Shown here one piece after another: positions 24,801-31,031 of a stretch of 64,000 nucleotides of DNA. This stretch comes from Anadara kagoshimensis. Its lineage: Eukaryota; Mollusca; Bivalvia; Arcoida; Arcidae. Each line of letters begins with the position of its first letter. Position 1 is the stretch's first letter. Made by a program: the position numbers and the translations under genes. The stretch lies in NCBI GenBank assembly GCA_021292105.1, contig CM037857.1, forward strand, positions 36,897,932 to 36,961,931, read 5' to 3'. The notes under the pieces were generated by a model. The model worked only from the letters and a program-made list of their open reading frames with translations. It made no database searches and was not told the origin of the DNA.

Positions 24801-27083
24801 GATCAAAGGTTTTGCTACTGTATTAATTAGTATCAATTAAAGGATTAGTACTCTGTGCCTAAATGGGCGACGAAGTGTAATCGTGTACTCCCTCAGTAGA
24901 AGCCGAGTTTTGTGCCGCTGGCGACAACAACAAATTTTCAAAAGATTTAAGCTGGGTTTTAGTGACTGACACGTGGTAGGCACACTAGTTTTATAATTTC
25001 TATAAAATGTGCGTCTTGTTTTGTATATTATAATATACAATGTACATGGATATTTTTTGGATTCAGTTCTTTGAATGCATTACAGTCATGTATTGGTAAT
25101 ACACATTTCGTGTATTTCATGTATGCGTTTGTTGTCGACATCAGTCCTTATAAAAACATAATTAATAATTTGATTTTAATTCATTTATTATATTATGTAA
25201 TACCGGTACATATTACACCAGTGTATCAGTAAACAGTTTTACACCATCCAACATTTCTCCCAAAGAAATGAAAGTTACATTGTGACGTCATCCTTCAACT
25301 TCGAAAACTCGAACACCCCGATAACTCGAAGTCATCATCAAAGTCCTGTGCACTTCGAGTTATCGAAGTTCTACTGTAATCCCTATACACAGGTAGGAAA
25401 TTGCAATCAGGTGAAGATGTAATTTACCAGTTCGCTGAAGCATGAAAGAATCCAGGTAGTACTGACCAGTCTTAGGTGATAATGTTATTTACCTGATCGC
25501 TGAGGCGTGAAAGAAACCTGCAGGTTGTATCAGTAGATAACGTTAATTAGTAATACTAATTAAGAGACTTCCGTGAAGAGTGATTTCATTAATCATACAT
25601 GAATTCGTGTAATTTACCTTTTTAAACCAAGGGACATGGCCAAGAGAGAGAGAGACAGAAATAATTTTTAGCACACAAGATTATCTTTTTTGTATATTAT
25701 ATAGCACTATGTTCTATTTCCATATAAAAGTCCAAATTTTTGTACATTTTTTTCTCAATTGGTTTTAATGGGAAAAATCTGTCTCATTTGACTTTTTATT
25801 CTATTCGTCTGTTTATCAGCCTTAGGGAACATATCAGTCTAAAATAATCTTTTTTTTTTCTAATTACAAGATTCTTTTGTTCGGTTGCACCTTAATGCGC
25901 ATAATACAATGATGAAAATGACTAACTAGTCATTTTAAAACTAATAATATAATAAAATTAACTTGAAAGTTCAGATGGATGCCATACAGTTCATTTAAAA
26001 CAAGTGTGGAAAAGGGGTGGTGGTAGTGGGAGACCTACCCCTTCGGTATATGTAGCAGGCAGGTCAGTTGGTAGAGTGCTTGTCTCGTAAGTCAAGGAGG
26101 TCGAGGGTTTGATCTCTGGTCAGGTCTGACTCAAGAATTGAAAAAATGTAGTGACTGTTCGCTCGGCATTAAAAAATGAATGCTGGTCTTTCTGACAAAC
26201 CTTAAAAACTGAGGCCCCTTGTCACGTGGCACGATAAAGTACCATCACTGCATAATACCATCACTGCAAAGCACAGGTAAATATTTCTGTATCTACAGGT
26301 CTATAGCTGAAGACGTCTCGATATAAGTGAAATATTATTGACTTGGTAGTTAAACCCCATTAATCAATGATCAATCAAACTTAGGACCGGGATTCAAACA
26401 GCTACAAATTTCGACAGTACAGTTGATAGACATAAATCGATAAAGATATTATAACTTGCAGACACTCATAGCCACCTGCGTCAATATTACATTTTTTTTT
26501 AAAAAAGCTAGACTGGTAAGTTCTTTGACTGGTTAAGATCCACTTTGAATGCGAGGTAAAAAGGCGCTCGACAGTGTTCAAGCTGCAGGAAATTGCACCA
26601 TTTGTACTGAAAAAAGCGAAATTTTTCTGGGGGAGCATGCCCCCAGACCCTCTTAGCAGGTCCCACCTTTGGCGCATAATTGTGCCCCCCCCCCCCCCCA
26701 CCATTCACCAAGACTCTGGATCCGCCCCTGAAAATATATGACTTTATTTTAAAATTTATTAGATTTTTTTCATGAAAATATCCCATATAATCACTGTCAC
26801 AAACATGATTACTCTGGCAATAACAGTATTTTAACACTATTATTTACAAGTTATATACAGTTATAAACCATCAACAACATTTATGAAATGTGACTTGAAT
26901 AAGGAAGATATATATATAAGCTTACTTTACATCTGAAATCACACTTCCGTACTGATCCATCAGACAGTCAGAAAGAATTTGTCATCAGTTAAATCTACGA
27001 TTTTGTAGCTATAACATACCTGTAACAACATAAAAACATACTGCTACAGTGGATAATGCGAGATTAATATTTGGGTACATCAT
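787..27083 (-). CDS. ADAM17-like: ADAM17/TACE-like metalloprotease-disintegrin gene, 18 exons, 3' end outside window
   Basis: Membrane-anchored zinc sheddase of the ADAM10/17 group, expected in the secretory pathway and at the cell surface. Seen: 18 exons, 1,736 coding nt, whose phases all join except exon 4 (two nt short). In order they encode a signal peptide, a prodomain with an RVRR site, a second furin-type site RYKR before the catalytic domain, and the catalytic domain with CLAHLFTFQSF. The joined zinc motif is HELAHNWGSEHD, followed by Met-turn YIMYP. After that come the disintegrin stretch (CGNARLEKGEECDAG, ACCKDC, LHCPPP) and a Cys-rich segment (GICKNGICEEFC). Residue order and the two convertase sites match my recollection of ADAM17 better than ADAM10. 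The transmembrane and cytoplasmic parts must lie left of base 1. The prodomain exons show no clear cysteine-switch Cys. Order of exons: 27020 down to 787. Confidence 0.93.
858..2137. other. Intron between exons 17 and 18
   Basis: Holds a short ~25-bp tandem repeat (three copies of a TACAATCTAATGTTTATTTA unit, about 1410-1490) and a C-rich tract at 1616-1643. A dispersed repeat piece at 1155-1320 resembles 19085-19260. Nothing coding was seen. Confidence 0.6.
2138..2197 (-). CDS. ADAM17-like: ADAM17-like exon 17: disintegrin domain, CPPP segment
   Basis: Acceptor TTTAAG, donor GTAAAT, 60 nt. Joined to exon 16 it reads CNGSSLHCPPPINLSDAPCL, the CTGNSSECPPP...CLD segment. Phase 2-2. The acceptor pyrimidine tract is poor, so the exon start rests mainly on phase and homology. 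Confidence 0.9.
2715..2852. repeat. Long-arm hairpin (MITE-like) in intron
   Basis: Left arm GGTCATTTTCCAATATCTTT... is the near-perfect inverted complement of the right arm ending ...ATTGGAAAATTACC. The arms are about 60 bp and the loop is short. A weaker related sequence lies at 2480-2560. Probably a small fold-back transposon relic. Confidence 0.75.
3599..3706 (-). CDS. ADAM17-like: ADAM17-like exon 16: disintegrin domain, middle
   Basis: Acceptor TTTTAG, donor GTATCC (weaker), 108 nt. Encodes PMNYACCKDCIKAPKDTPCL then a stretch ending VDCKSSSTC. Spacing of the cysteines follows SPCCKNCQF...CKGVSYC. Phase 2-2. Confidence 0.93.
3707..4365. other. Intron between exons 15 and 16
   Basis: AT-rich. 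Contains only the terminal piece (TTATAGACAGTTTTGACTGTA, about 4320-4341) of the TA-flanked MITE family annotated at 22265-22443. Confidence 0.55.
4366..4495 (-). CDS. ADAM17-like: ADAM17-like exon 15: disintegrin domain, first part
   Basis: Acceptor TTGTAG, donor GTAAAT, 130 nt. Encodes EPLNKKGALCGNARLEKGEE then CDAGYQGDACCNAKCELKPK. This is the CGNSRVDEGEECDPG...CCNSDCTLK disintegrin start. Exit phase 2 completes Ser with exon 16. Confidence 0.95.
4496..6642. other. Intron between exons 14 and 15
   Basis: Contains a minus-strand SINE (6175-6490), a SINE-tail scrap at about 5895-5960, and a patch of overlapping short inverted repeats at 5160-5270. No exon-like open segment with ADAM17 similarity was seen. 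Confidence 0.55.
6175..6490 (-). mobile_element. tRNA-headed SINE, minus strand, head truncated
   Basis: Reading the minus strand: part of a tRNA-like head with B-box (GGGTTCAAGCCCC), then 'GACCCAAGACTTGAAAGTGG', a central domain, and the tail 'TATAAGTGAAATATTCTTGA' with 'AACACCATTA'. Same family as 26052, 43651, 56401 and 58069. The A-box end is missing. The layout resembles bivalve tRNA/V-type SINEs such as RUDI; that family name is from memory and unchecked. Confidence 0.85.
6643..6712 (-). CDS. ADAM17-like: ADAM17-like exon 14: end of catalytic domain
   Basis: Acceptor TTTCAG, donor GTAAGT, 70 nt. Encodes IFSPCSKRFMFQVIRNKGFS then CFS, matching [23 protein letters not shown]. Phase 0 in, 1 out. 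Confidence 0.93.
6735..7005 (-). repeat. Dispersed copy of the palindrome module of the 1.3-kb array
   Basis: Read on the minus strand it aligns with about 46190-46500 of the tandem unit. Shared stretches include AACTAGTTTTTCTA-like, GTGATACAGAATCTTGTATC-like, and the TATATAATATG block after CAGTGTGTATA. The 18-bp palindrome and CRE of the array copies are not preserved here. The module is therefore a dispersed element older than the array. Confidence 0.65.
7419..7537 (-). CDS. ADAM17-like: ADAM17-like exon 13: zinc-site second half and Met-turn
   Basis: Acceptor TTCTAG, donor GTAAGT, 119 nt, phase 1 in and 0 out. Encodes AHNWGSEHDPDTDQCSPKSE then GGKYIMYPRATSGYQTNNQ. It contains the second and third zinc His, the following Asp and the Met-turn (YIMYP; recalled YVMYP in mammals). 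Confidence 0.96.
7892..7989 (+). repeat. 49-bp direct duplication
   Basis: Two adjacent copies of a segment with GGGTTCAA(A/G)TTCCAGTCTGG, a tRNA B-box-like core. Probably a duplicated SINE-head fragment. Confidence 0.6.
8240..8560 (-). mobile_element. Two SINE tail fragments, minus strand
   Basis: Two degenerate copies of the SINE tail ('TATAAGTGAAATTTTCTTGA...' on the minus strand) at 8240-8340 and 8362-8560. Heads are absent. They lie just left of microexon 12. Confidence 0.6.
8594..8599 (-). CDS. ADAM17-like: ADAM17-like exon 12: 6-nt microexon completing HExxH
   Basis: On the minus strand the six bases AACTAG lie between acceptor CTACAG and donor GTAAGTAT, both strong consensus. Exon 11 ends CAC-G and exon 13 starts CT-CAT-AAC. 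Joined directly they give H-A-H-N, lacking Glu and Leu. With this microexon the join reads CAC-GAA-CTA-GCT-CAT, i.e. HELAHNWGSEHD, the full HExxHxxGxxHD motif. It was found by searching the intron for the required 6-nt pattern between splice sites. Confidence 0.87.
   Translation of the reverse strand, partial: N
8600..9329. other. Intron sequence between microexon 12 and the 82-bp array
   Basis: No recognised repeat or coding segment. A 138-codon minus-strand open frame here has no domain, signal or splice support. Confidence 0.5.
9330..10531 (-). repeat. 82-bp minisatellite, left block (~14-15 copies), exon-11-derived
   Basis: Consensus unit 82 bp, very homogeneous. On the minus strand each unit is a 60-nt segment ending ACAGCACATG|GTAAGTCC, preceded by TCTAG. 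It reads SNTCVSHHQVSNLTLDTAH in the frame of exon 11 (SNTRALTSQATVTTAH), so the unit carries an exon-11 3'-end copy and its splice donor. Donor to next acceptor is only 22 nt. Some units carry ATGCTAGGGTTAC variants. Confidence 0.92.
10532..11351. mobile_element. ~820-bp insertion interrupting the 82-bp array
   Basis: A non-repetitive block cleanly splits an array unit (TAGACTT | ... | TGATTTGG). Ends are GC-rich and imperfectly inverted: left GGGCCGCGGAAACTTCGGTC, right complement GGTCCGGAAACGTTC, with recurring GTCGGACA/GTCCGACA motifs. An A tract of about 27 lies at 10586-10612. No ORF of note. Probably a non-autonomous DNA transposon; family unknown and target duplication unclear. Confidence 0.65.
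11352..11939 (-). repeat. 82-bp minisatellite, right block (~7 copies), abutting exon 11
   Basis: Same unit as 9330-10531, continuing directly up to the donor of exon 11 at 11939. The final intronic bases after exon 11 (GTAAGTCCAAATCGAAGTCTAG on the minus strand, spaced as in the units) are the array's own spacer. This shows the array grew from this splice boundary. Confidence 0.9.
11940..12053 (-). CDS. ADAM17-like: ADAM17-like exon 11: strand before the zinc site; seed of the 82-bp array
   Basis: Acceptor GCACAG after a T-rich tract, donor GTAAGTCC, 114 nt, phase 1-1. Encodes IWVGNGRIAVNTGVSSYKNP followed by SNTRALTSQATVTTAH. The final TTAH supplies the first zinc-binding His. The last base G starts the catalytic Glu codon, finished by the 6-nt exon 12. 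Its 3' end and donor resemble the adjacent minisatellite unit. Confidence 0.93.
12091..12269. mobile_element. 179-bp MITE with TA target duplication
   Basis: Ends CACTCCAACCTG (left, degraded) and CAGGTTTGACTG (right), flanked by TA on both sides. Same length and internal sequence (CCCAATTGTTCTTTATTCA) as 22265-22443. TA duplication and TIR suggest a Tc1/mariner-mobilised MITE. Confidence 0.75.
12270..13197. other. Intron between exons 10 and 11, remainder
   Basis: AT-rich unique sequence. Nothing recognised apart from the MITE to its left. Confidence 0.5.
13198..13336 (-). CDS. ADAM17-like: ADAM17-like exon 10: catalytic core, CLAHLFTFQSF
   Basis: Acceptor TTACAG, donor GTAGGT, 139 nt, phase 0 in and 1 out. 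Encodes IFGDDYVKRVKHCLAHLFTF then KLGLAYIASARINDAGGICS. This is the most diagnostic exon: mammalian ADAM17 is recalled as CLAHLFTYQDF...LGLAYVGSPRANSHGGVC. The GTAGGT donor is preferred over a downstream GTATTT because only it keeps exon 11 open. Confidence 0.96.
13801..15660 (-). repeat. 114-bp minisatellite (~16-17 copies), exon-9-derived
   Basis: Each unit on the minus strand is the last ~55 nt of exon 9 (coding AACNNH...RKTDMDWLLD), donor GTAAGTAT, a ~59-nt spacer, then CACTCCCTAG before the next exon copy. It is thus a miniature exon-donor-spacer-acceptor series. Several copies are shortened by loss of the GGACACGCATACTTAC segment. The copies begin out of phase with exon 9 (TAA first if spliced at CCTAG), so inclusion would break the reading frame. 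Confidence 0.92.
15661..15744 (-). CDS. ADAM17-like: ADAM17-like exon 9: catalytic domain; seed of the 114-bp array
   Basis: Acceptor TTTTAG, donor GTAAGTAT, 84 nt = 28 codons, phase 0-0. Encodes VVVHNEPTQSNNHYNQDN and KTDMDWLLD, the region before the CLAHLF strand. The last ~55 nt plus the donor are repeated about 16 times immediately downstream on the minus strand (13801-15660). This rightmost copy is taken as the functional exon because only it has the unique 5' part. Confidence 0.9.
15885..17105. repeat. 50-bp minisatellite (~24 copies)
   Basis: Unit AACTACTAAACTGATAACAG plus GAGAGTCACTTGACATGTTA and GTTGCCACAC. Lies in the intron between exons 8 and 9. Units vary (TTGACATG/TAGACATG, loss of GG). 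No similarity to the neighbouring exons was seen, unlike the 82- and 114-bp arrays. Confidence 0.93.
17106..17770. other. Intron sequence upstream of array, before exon 8
   Basis: AT-rich; no repeat or coding segment recognised. Confidence 0.5.
17771..17866 (-). CDS. ADAM17-like: ADAM17-like exon 8: catalytic domain
   Basis: Acceptor TTGCAG, donor GTAAGT, 96 nt = 32 codons, phase 0-0. Encodes ISMINNINNIYTKTSWPDDS then LKNLGFEIAE, matching the LIELIDRVDDIYRNTSW helix of ADAM17. Confidence 0.93.
18199..18255. repeat. Hairpin with 16-bp perfect arms
   Basis: TAAGGGAGATAAGTCA (18199-18214) and its exact complement TGACTTATCTCCCTTA (18240-18255) around a 25-nt loop. Either a fold-back repeat relic or a stable RNA hairpin in the intron. 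Confidence 0.8.
18582..18768. mobile_element. 187-bp MITE, TA-flanked
   Basis: Left end CCCAGAGTTCATTCTATAAG and right end TCCTAGAATGAACACTG are inverted repeats, with TA immediately outside both. Short, non-coding; Tc1/mariner-type by TA duplication. Confidence 0.7.
18810..18934 (-). CDS. ADAM17-like: ADAM17-like exon 7: furin-type site and start of catalytic domain
   Basis: Acceptor TTATAG, donor GTATGT, 125 nt. Starts RYKRS, a proprotein-convertase site at the prodomain/catalytic boundary, then VCRLSLVADHYFHDGIG and NEHRTAEYL. This is the family's TCKLLVVADHRFY strand. Exit phase 0 joins exon 8. Confidence 0.93.
18935..20066. other. Introns flanking exon 6
   Basis: Two recognisable dispersed repeat pieces: 19085-19260 (also at 1155-1320) and 19745-19945 (with ACAGACAGACATACAGAGAG and CCCCTGTAAACTTCATTTGT). 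Otherwise nothing outside exon 6. Confidence 0.5.
19416..19510 (-). CDS. ADAM17-like: ADAM17-like exon 6: acidic end of prodomain
   Basis: Acceptor ATTCAG, donor GTAAAG, 95 nt. Encodes KKKLKSKEVADFEDDIKLSP and an acidic run ending HDNDEDEHS. Its last G completes glycine before RYKR of exon 7. Low conservation is expected here; splice sites and phase (2 in, 1 out) carry the call. Confidence 0.82.
20067..20173 (-). CDS. ADAM17-like: ADAM17-like exon 5: prodomain
   Basis: Acceptor TTTTAG, donor GTATGT, 107 nt, phase 0 in and phase 2 out. Begins PSWRHLDSSPDHDMIAYRQS and continues DLKWTPNGMLQGTTG. It matches the PLWRF...MLVYKSEDIK block of ADAM17. No cysteine appears where the mammalian PKVCGY cysteine switch is recalled. 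Confidence 0.9.
20994..21399. repeat. 65-bp minisatellite (~6 copies)
   Basis: Unit AAACACTGAATTTCACTAGA + TGTGAAACACACTGCCCAAA + CCCTGTATCA(T)AAAATGATAG, about 65 bp. It sits 47 bp from exon 4 in the exon 4/5 intron. The rest of this intron (20174-20993) shows nothing recognised. No clear copy of exon 4 sequence in the unit. Confidence 0.9.
21447..21533 (-). CDS. ADAM17-like: ADAM17-like exon 4: prodomain, reading frame broken as sequenced
   Basis: Acceptor TTGTAG, donor GTAATA, 87 nt, but phase 1 to phase 0 requires 86 or 89. The start reads DKRSRVSVHLENDLLTASI, the middle reads HTDE in another frame, and the end reads MYFVE in a third, which joins PSWRH of exon 5 (family motif NIEPLWR). 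One missing base in each of two short homopolymers would reconcile all three frames at 89 nt. An alternative donor (GTATTT, exon end at 21460) also keeps frame but loses the MYFVE match. Could be an assembly error or a real lesion. Confidence 0.8.
21930..22065. mobile_element. Degraded copy of the 179-bp MITE
   Basis: Contains TTTATCCCAATTGTTCTTTA, CAACCTGTATGTAAAAACCA and the right end AAGACAGGTTTGAATATATA of the MITE at 22265-22443. The left terminus is lost. Confidence 0.6.
22265..22443. mobile_element. 179-bp MITE with 23-bp TIRs and TA target duplication
   Basis: TIRs CAGTCAAACCTGCCATAAAG and CTTTATAGACAGGTTTGACTG complement; TA on each side. Best preserved of three to four copies here (12091, 21930, end fragment near 4320). 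Confidence 0.82.
22655..22785 (-). CDS. ADAM17-like: ADAM17-like exon 3: prodomain
   Basis: Acceptor TTACAG, donor GTGAGT, 131 nt. Encodes FFHMYLKQSTILSHDF followed by a segment ending PFEIDHTKFMSGTLK. This aligns with the prodomain block recalled in mammals as FKLYLTSSTERFSQNF and the following strand. Phase 2 in, phase 1 out, matching both neighbours. Confidence 0.9.
22786..23531. other. Intron between exons 2 and 3
   Basis: AT-rich; no repeat or coding segment recognised. Confidence 0.5.
23532..23661 (-). CDS. ADAM17-like: ADAM17-like exon 2: N-terminal prodomain with RVRR site
   Basis: Acceptor TTATAG, donor GTTTGT, 130 nt, phase 1 in and phase 2 out. Encodes NIMNDLHYYETMKLSDVTTR then VRRSVDPNPSSHLHEITFFT. 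The RVRR falls where mammalian ADAM17 has its upstream proprotein-convertase site (recalled as VRKR), so it probably marks the same prodomain cleavage. Confidence 0.88.
24477..25376. mobile_element. 900-bp TIR element, pogo/Tigger-like ends, TA-flanked
   Basis: Left CAGTTGAACTTCGATAACTC and right complement CAGTAGAACTTCGATAACTC are ~25-bp TIRs inside TA duplications. Extra 'ATAACTCGAA' motifs occur within both subterminal zones. No transposase ORF: a non-autonomous derivative. The CTTCGATAACTCGAA end style is recalled from pogo/Tigger-type elements. Confidence 0.8.
26052..26380 (+). mobile_element. tRNA-headed SINE, full length
   Basis: tRNA-like head (CAGTTGGTAGAGTGCTTGTC A-box, GAGGGTTTGATCTCTGG B-box), 'GGTCTGACTCAAGAATTGAA', a central domain, then CTATAGCTGAAGACGTCTCG and ATATAAGTGAAATATTATTG with tail AAACCCCATTAATCAATGATC. 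In the first intron of the ADAM17-like gene. Confidence 0.88.
27020..27083 (-). CDS. ADAM17-like: ADAM17-like exon 1: start codon and signal peptide
   Basis: Starts at tandem ATGs and encodes 21 residues, MMYPNINLALSTVAVCFYVV then T: a short N-region and a hydrophobic core typical of a signal peptide. It ends with G before donor GTATGT, phase 1, which fits exon 2 exactly (G|GC). No better upstream ATG was seen. The start is supported only by signal-peptide character and phase, so it is less certain than the conserved exons. Confidence 0.75.
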
Positions 27084-27429
27084 TTGCGCTTATTGTTTTA
27101 GCTGATAACGATGGAATTTGAAGAATCTGACACTATTTTCACTCTAGCCGCAAGACATTTTTCAACCGGAGTCCCTTCCCGGAAGAACGATTGAATATAT
27201 AATATTAGAGCGGGAAACGGAAGACTATAATCCGGTTTATTTTTGCCAGCAGTATCTAAAACATATTCTCGGTTTCGACGGTGTGACGGCACAGGTGAAG
27301 ATGGTTGGAAACGGTGACACTAACCCCTTAGATACTATAGATTTATATAGTGATTCGTACAGATCAACATTAAAAATGCAATAAAATTTAAGTTTGGCAA
27401 GGTTATACAACATGTACATGTACACATGG
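27084..27429 (-). promoter_or_regulatory. 5' UTR/promoter region of the ADAM17-like gene
   Basis: Sequence upstream of the ATG at 27083, slightly richer in GC than its surroundings (CGGGAAACGG, CCGGAGTCCC on the plus strand). A TATATTATA-type stretch lies near 27195-27205. The transcription start cannot be placed. It ends at the Tc1/mariner-like element at 27432. Confidence 0.35.
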
Positions 27430-27598
27430 TACAGAGATGTGCAAAAAGTATTCGGTCACTTTGTAAAATCCTTCTTTATTTCATATAAAAGTGTATGCAT
27501 ATAAAAAATTCTCAAAATTTATTTCTTTGTAAAGTTTTATAAAATTTTCACTGATAAATCAAAAATTAGTTGTAGTTTTTTTACTTACAAATTATTGT

Positions 27599-28429
27599 CC
27601 GTCTTATAACATTCAAGAAAACATCCAACTTGATCGCAAATCTCTCGAAAAAATATATTTCACGTTCATTCGGCCATTACTAGAATATGGAGACATCCTC
27701 TGGGACAACCTCACCCAGGAATATATCAATAAGCTAGAAAAAATTAACATTGAAGCGGCTCGCGGAGCCACCAAATTATCTAGTTTGTCCTCATTGTACC
27801 AAGAAGTTGGTTGGGAAACTTTAGAATACCGTCGTAAAAAACATAAACTGTTACAATTCTATAAAATTTATCACGGCCTGTCTTCTCAATATCTAAACGA
27901 CTTGGTACCTTCAACAACTTTCCAGAGACACTCTTATAACACACGTACATCTAGCAATTTAGACACGTTCTTGTGCAAAACGGATACTTACTTCAAATCG
28001 TTCCTACCTTCTGCAACAAGAGATTGGAATGATCTACCTAGACATATTCGTGAAGGCTCTATTTCTCAATTCAAAACTTTCCTCAATAATGAATCACAGA
28101 TCCCATCCTACTTTAATATTGGCAATCGTGTTGAACAAATACATCATTGTCGATTGCGCTTAAAATGCAGTTCATTACATTCACATCTCTTTCATAAAGA
28201 TCTCATAGAAAACCCTTATTGTTTATGTGGTCAAATTGAGAATACGGAACACTTTTTATTACACTGCCCTTTGTATCATGTTATTCGACGTCGTACTATA
28301 GGAACCTTGAATTGCCATTATAATTTGAGTACATTGTTATATGGAGATAGTTCACTAACACCAGCGAAAAATGCTGAAGTGTTCTTACATGTTCATGAAT
28401 TCATTCGCCAATCCAAACGATTTTACTGA
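27599..28429 (+). pseudogene. 5'-truncated LINE ORF2, C-terminal RT region
   Basis: Open frame of ~277 codons without an N terminus; the annotated ATG-like start is internal. Visible: LEKIYFTFIRPLLEYGDILW, the thumb-proximal segment after the RT palm; KHKLLQFYKIYHGLSSQYL; and a C-terminal Cys/His motif YCLCGQIENTEHFLLHCPLY. Catalytic RT and endonuclease domains are absent. Downstream to about 28710 is a 3' UTR with a (TC)n run and AATAAATATTG near its end. This is a different LINE family from 34004-37958. Probably dead on arrival. Confidence 0.85.
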
Positions 28430-28452
28430 AAACTATTCATACTCCATTGTGT

Positions 28453-28455
<3 letters not shown>

Positions 28456-28498
<43 letters not shown>

Positions 28499-28520
28499 TC
28501 TCTCGCTCTCTCTCTCTCTC
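28456..28520 (+). repeat. (TC)n microsatellite in LINE 3' UTR
   Basis: Nearly pure CT dinucleotide run with three interruptions. Confidence 0.95.
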
Positions 28521-29005
28521 ATTCGTAATGTTCTACAGAATGTCTTACTTAATTGCTTGTATATAATGCCATGTTGTATAAATTGTTATATTATAGATGC
28601 ACAGGAAACTGGTTAATATAAGAGTTTTACTCTTGTTCCAGGATCCTGATTTATGAATTGTTTTATTATGTTATTGATTTAATTTTCAAATAAATATTGT
28701 TTAAACTAAAACATAAGGTGAACAGCATGCTAAATATTTAACTGAGATATAAAGCATGATTATATAGTAGATTTTATTTTTTAAAACAAATCTGTTGAAT
28801 TTAAAATGTTAAACTATTGAAAACAACATACCTTTCTAATTATTTTTTAGAACATACTTCAACTAATTTTACATTTAACAGTGAAAAAATCATGGAAATT
28901 GACAAAGAAATAAATTTTTGATAATTTTTTAAAAACACATGGTTTTATATGAAATAAAGAAGGATTTTACAAAGTGACCGAATCCTTTTTTCACGTCTCA
29001 CACAC

Positions 29006-29052
29006 AACAACAACAACAACAACAACAATAATAATAATAATAATAATAATAA
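29006..29052 (+). repeat. (CAA)n(TAA)n microsatellite
   Basis: Compound trinucleotide run immediately right of the TIR element end at 28999. Confidence 0.95.
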
Positions 29053-31031
29053 ACAAAAACTGGGATGTCAGGTTTAACATCGTGATCTGTGTGATCCCCG
29101 ATTAGTAGCCTGTGTTCTGTAAACACCGTCGGTTACAATGTGCTGTCACCGGAGTCCGCGTGGTATAAAGTTATATAATGAATGTACTTTTAATAAATAG
29201 GTCAGTAGTGTGACCGTGGTTTTTATACTAAACTTGTGCTTTAGTCTCAGTGAACAGCACAGTGTGGGAACGGAAGTTGAGTCAAACTGTACAGTTTTCG
29301 GTAGCTCTGTTCATCGAAGCGAGAGACGAAATAAAAACAATATGTCTGAAACGGTTGGTGGGTACTTTTTAACTTGTATTAAGCATATAATGCAAGATCT
29401 GGATAGAAATTTAAATGGAGAAATTTGACGATGAAAATTATTTACCATTTTAAGAATTCGTTGTTATTTATATCTTTATACACTCGACAATAATAACACT
29501 TGAACACGAGACAGTGAGATAAAATACATCGACTTGTAGCGAAAAATGCGTAAATTCTCTAGCGTGATGGATTTTCTAGTGTGACAAACAATACTTAAGA
29601 CAACTTTTAATATATTAAGATGACATCATCCTCCTTTAAATGGTTATTGTTATAAATAAGATTTTTCTTCGCACCTTGGAGATTGTTTACTGTACAGGTA
29701 GCTCGAAAAATACTGTACAGGTAGCTCTAAATATCTGTAATTTTTCTGTACAGGTAGCTCAAAATTAAAACAAAATAAATCAAAGTTTAATGCATTATTA
29801 TATCCCCCCCCCGCAAACGAAGTTCAGGGGGTATATAGAAATCACCCTGTCTGTCCGTCAGTCTATTCGCCCGTTCGTGCATCCGTCTGGTTGTCTGTCT
29901 CAATATCGTGTCCTCTCCGTATCTTCCATGTCTATCGATGGTTTTTCTTAATTTCAAATGTTAAAAGAACACCGAAACGATTCCACTGTTTATACTGCAA
30001 AAGTAAAGCAAAATTAATTTTTGTCTGAGGTTGTCGACCATTGTATAATATTTCACAAGGATTTGGAACTGAAATTTAATAAAACAGACCTAAATCAAGG
30101 AGATATTCGAATTAAAAATTTTCCACATTATCCCAAGGGAATACGAGAAAGACAACACAATGCTTACATGTATACCAAACGAATCAACTCAGGTATATGT
30201 TCTGGACTCGATCATTAAGGGATTAACAGGTTTCAGCAGAGAAAAAAATTCCTTAATATTTTCGTATATAAAACTATTTTGGAACTAGACATTGCGTTTG
30301 AGCAGGGCTCAATCGCTGGGTAAGTCACCACCCCCCAATGGTGGCAAACGTTTACATTAGAAAATAATTGATAGTGTTAATAGTTGCAATGATGGATGTA
30401 TTTGAATGAAGATGAAAGTGTAACAACTTCCGGAAATTGTTATTTTTTCTACACAGATGCTATATAAGTATGACCTTTTTCATTTGCACATTAATAACTA
30501 GACGTGTTAAATGTTTTACTATTTACTACAACCTTCAGGAAAATGCAAAAGGCAACATAAATAACTTTAATTGAAAACATTATTGATACATGTAGAAAAC
30601 TTTGACATTCATCCTCTGCAACTTTATAAATTTCTTTGACTTGATATGCGATCAATGTTGATCAAAATCATCAAACTACTATAAAAGTTATCTAACAAAA
30701 TTACATGGCCATAAAAACTAGGTCACAAAGACCAACTTTGTGTTGCCATATGTAAAGCATCCCAAATTGTACCTAAAATCAGGTTTCATAAGAATTGTTT
30801 TATTACTTTAAAAATCATCTAAAAGTCACTGGGTCATAAATTTGTCACAGTGAATTGCTTTGTGTTGAAATACATAAAGCATCTAAAAGTTTTACTTGCA
30901 AATCAAGTTTCAGCAAAATTGTCCTGTTAAACTTTATATTATTAAAGAAAATCACTGGACCATAAGAATTAAGTTACAATGGCCTTTTCTTTGTTACGAA
31001 AGCCTATTAAGCTCATAAATAAAAAAAAATT

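Larger units (their letters stand above)
24391..26729. mobile_element. Possible large element bounded by GGCGGATCCAG inverted ends
   Basis: CAGTGGCGGATCCAG at 24391-24405 faces CTCTGGATCCGCCCCTG at 26713-26729, with A-rich flanks. The right end carries the 'GGGGGAGCATGCCCCCAGAC' motif and a 15-17 C run. Between them sit a TIR element and a SINE. The match extends only ~16 bp, so the ends may belong to separate insertions. Confidence 0.4.
27432..28999. mobile_element. Tc1/mariner-like TIR element carrying a LINE fragment
   Basis: Left CAGAGATGTGCAAAAAGTAT then TCGGTCACTTTGTAAAATCC; the right end is the inverted counterpart, with the complement starting GAGACGTGAAAAAAGG. Arms share ~70 bp closely and then degrade over ~150 bp. 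A TA precedes the left end. No transposase is present; the interior is occupied by a 5'-truncated LINE. The 'ATTCGGTCACTTTGTAAAAT' style is characteristic of Tc1-like ends. Confidence 0.75.

Noticed and set aside
26402-26837. Overlapping glycine-rich minus-strand frames
   Set aside because: Arise from the poly-C tract and element end near 26680-26700.
29210-29428. 72-codon plus-strand frame across the TIR element's left end
   Set aside because: Spans the insertion boundary of the 3.65-kb element, so it cannot be an old gene of either part.
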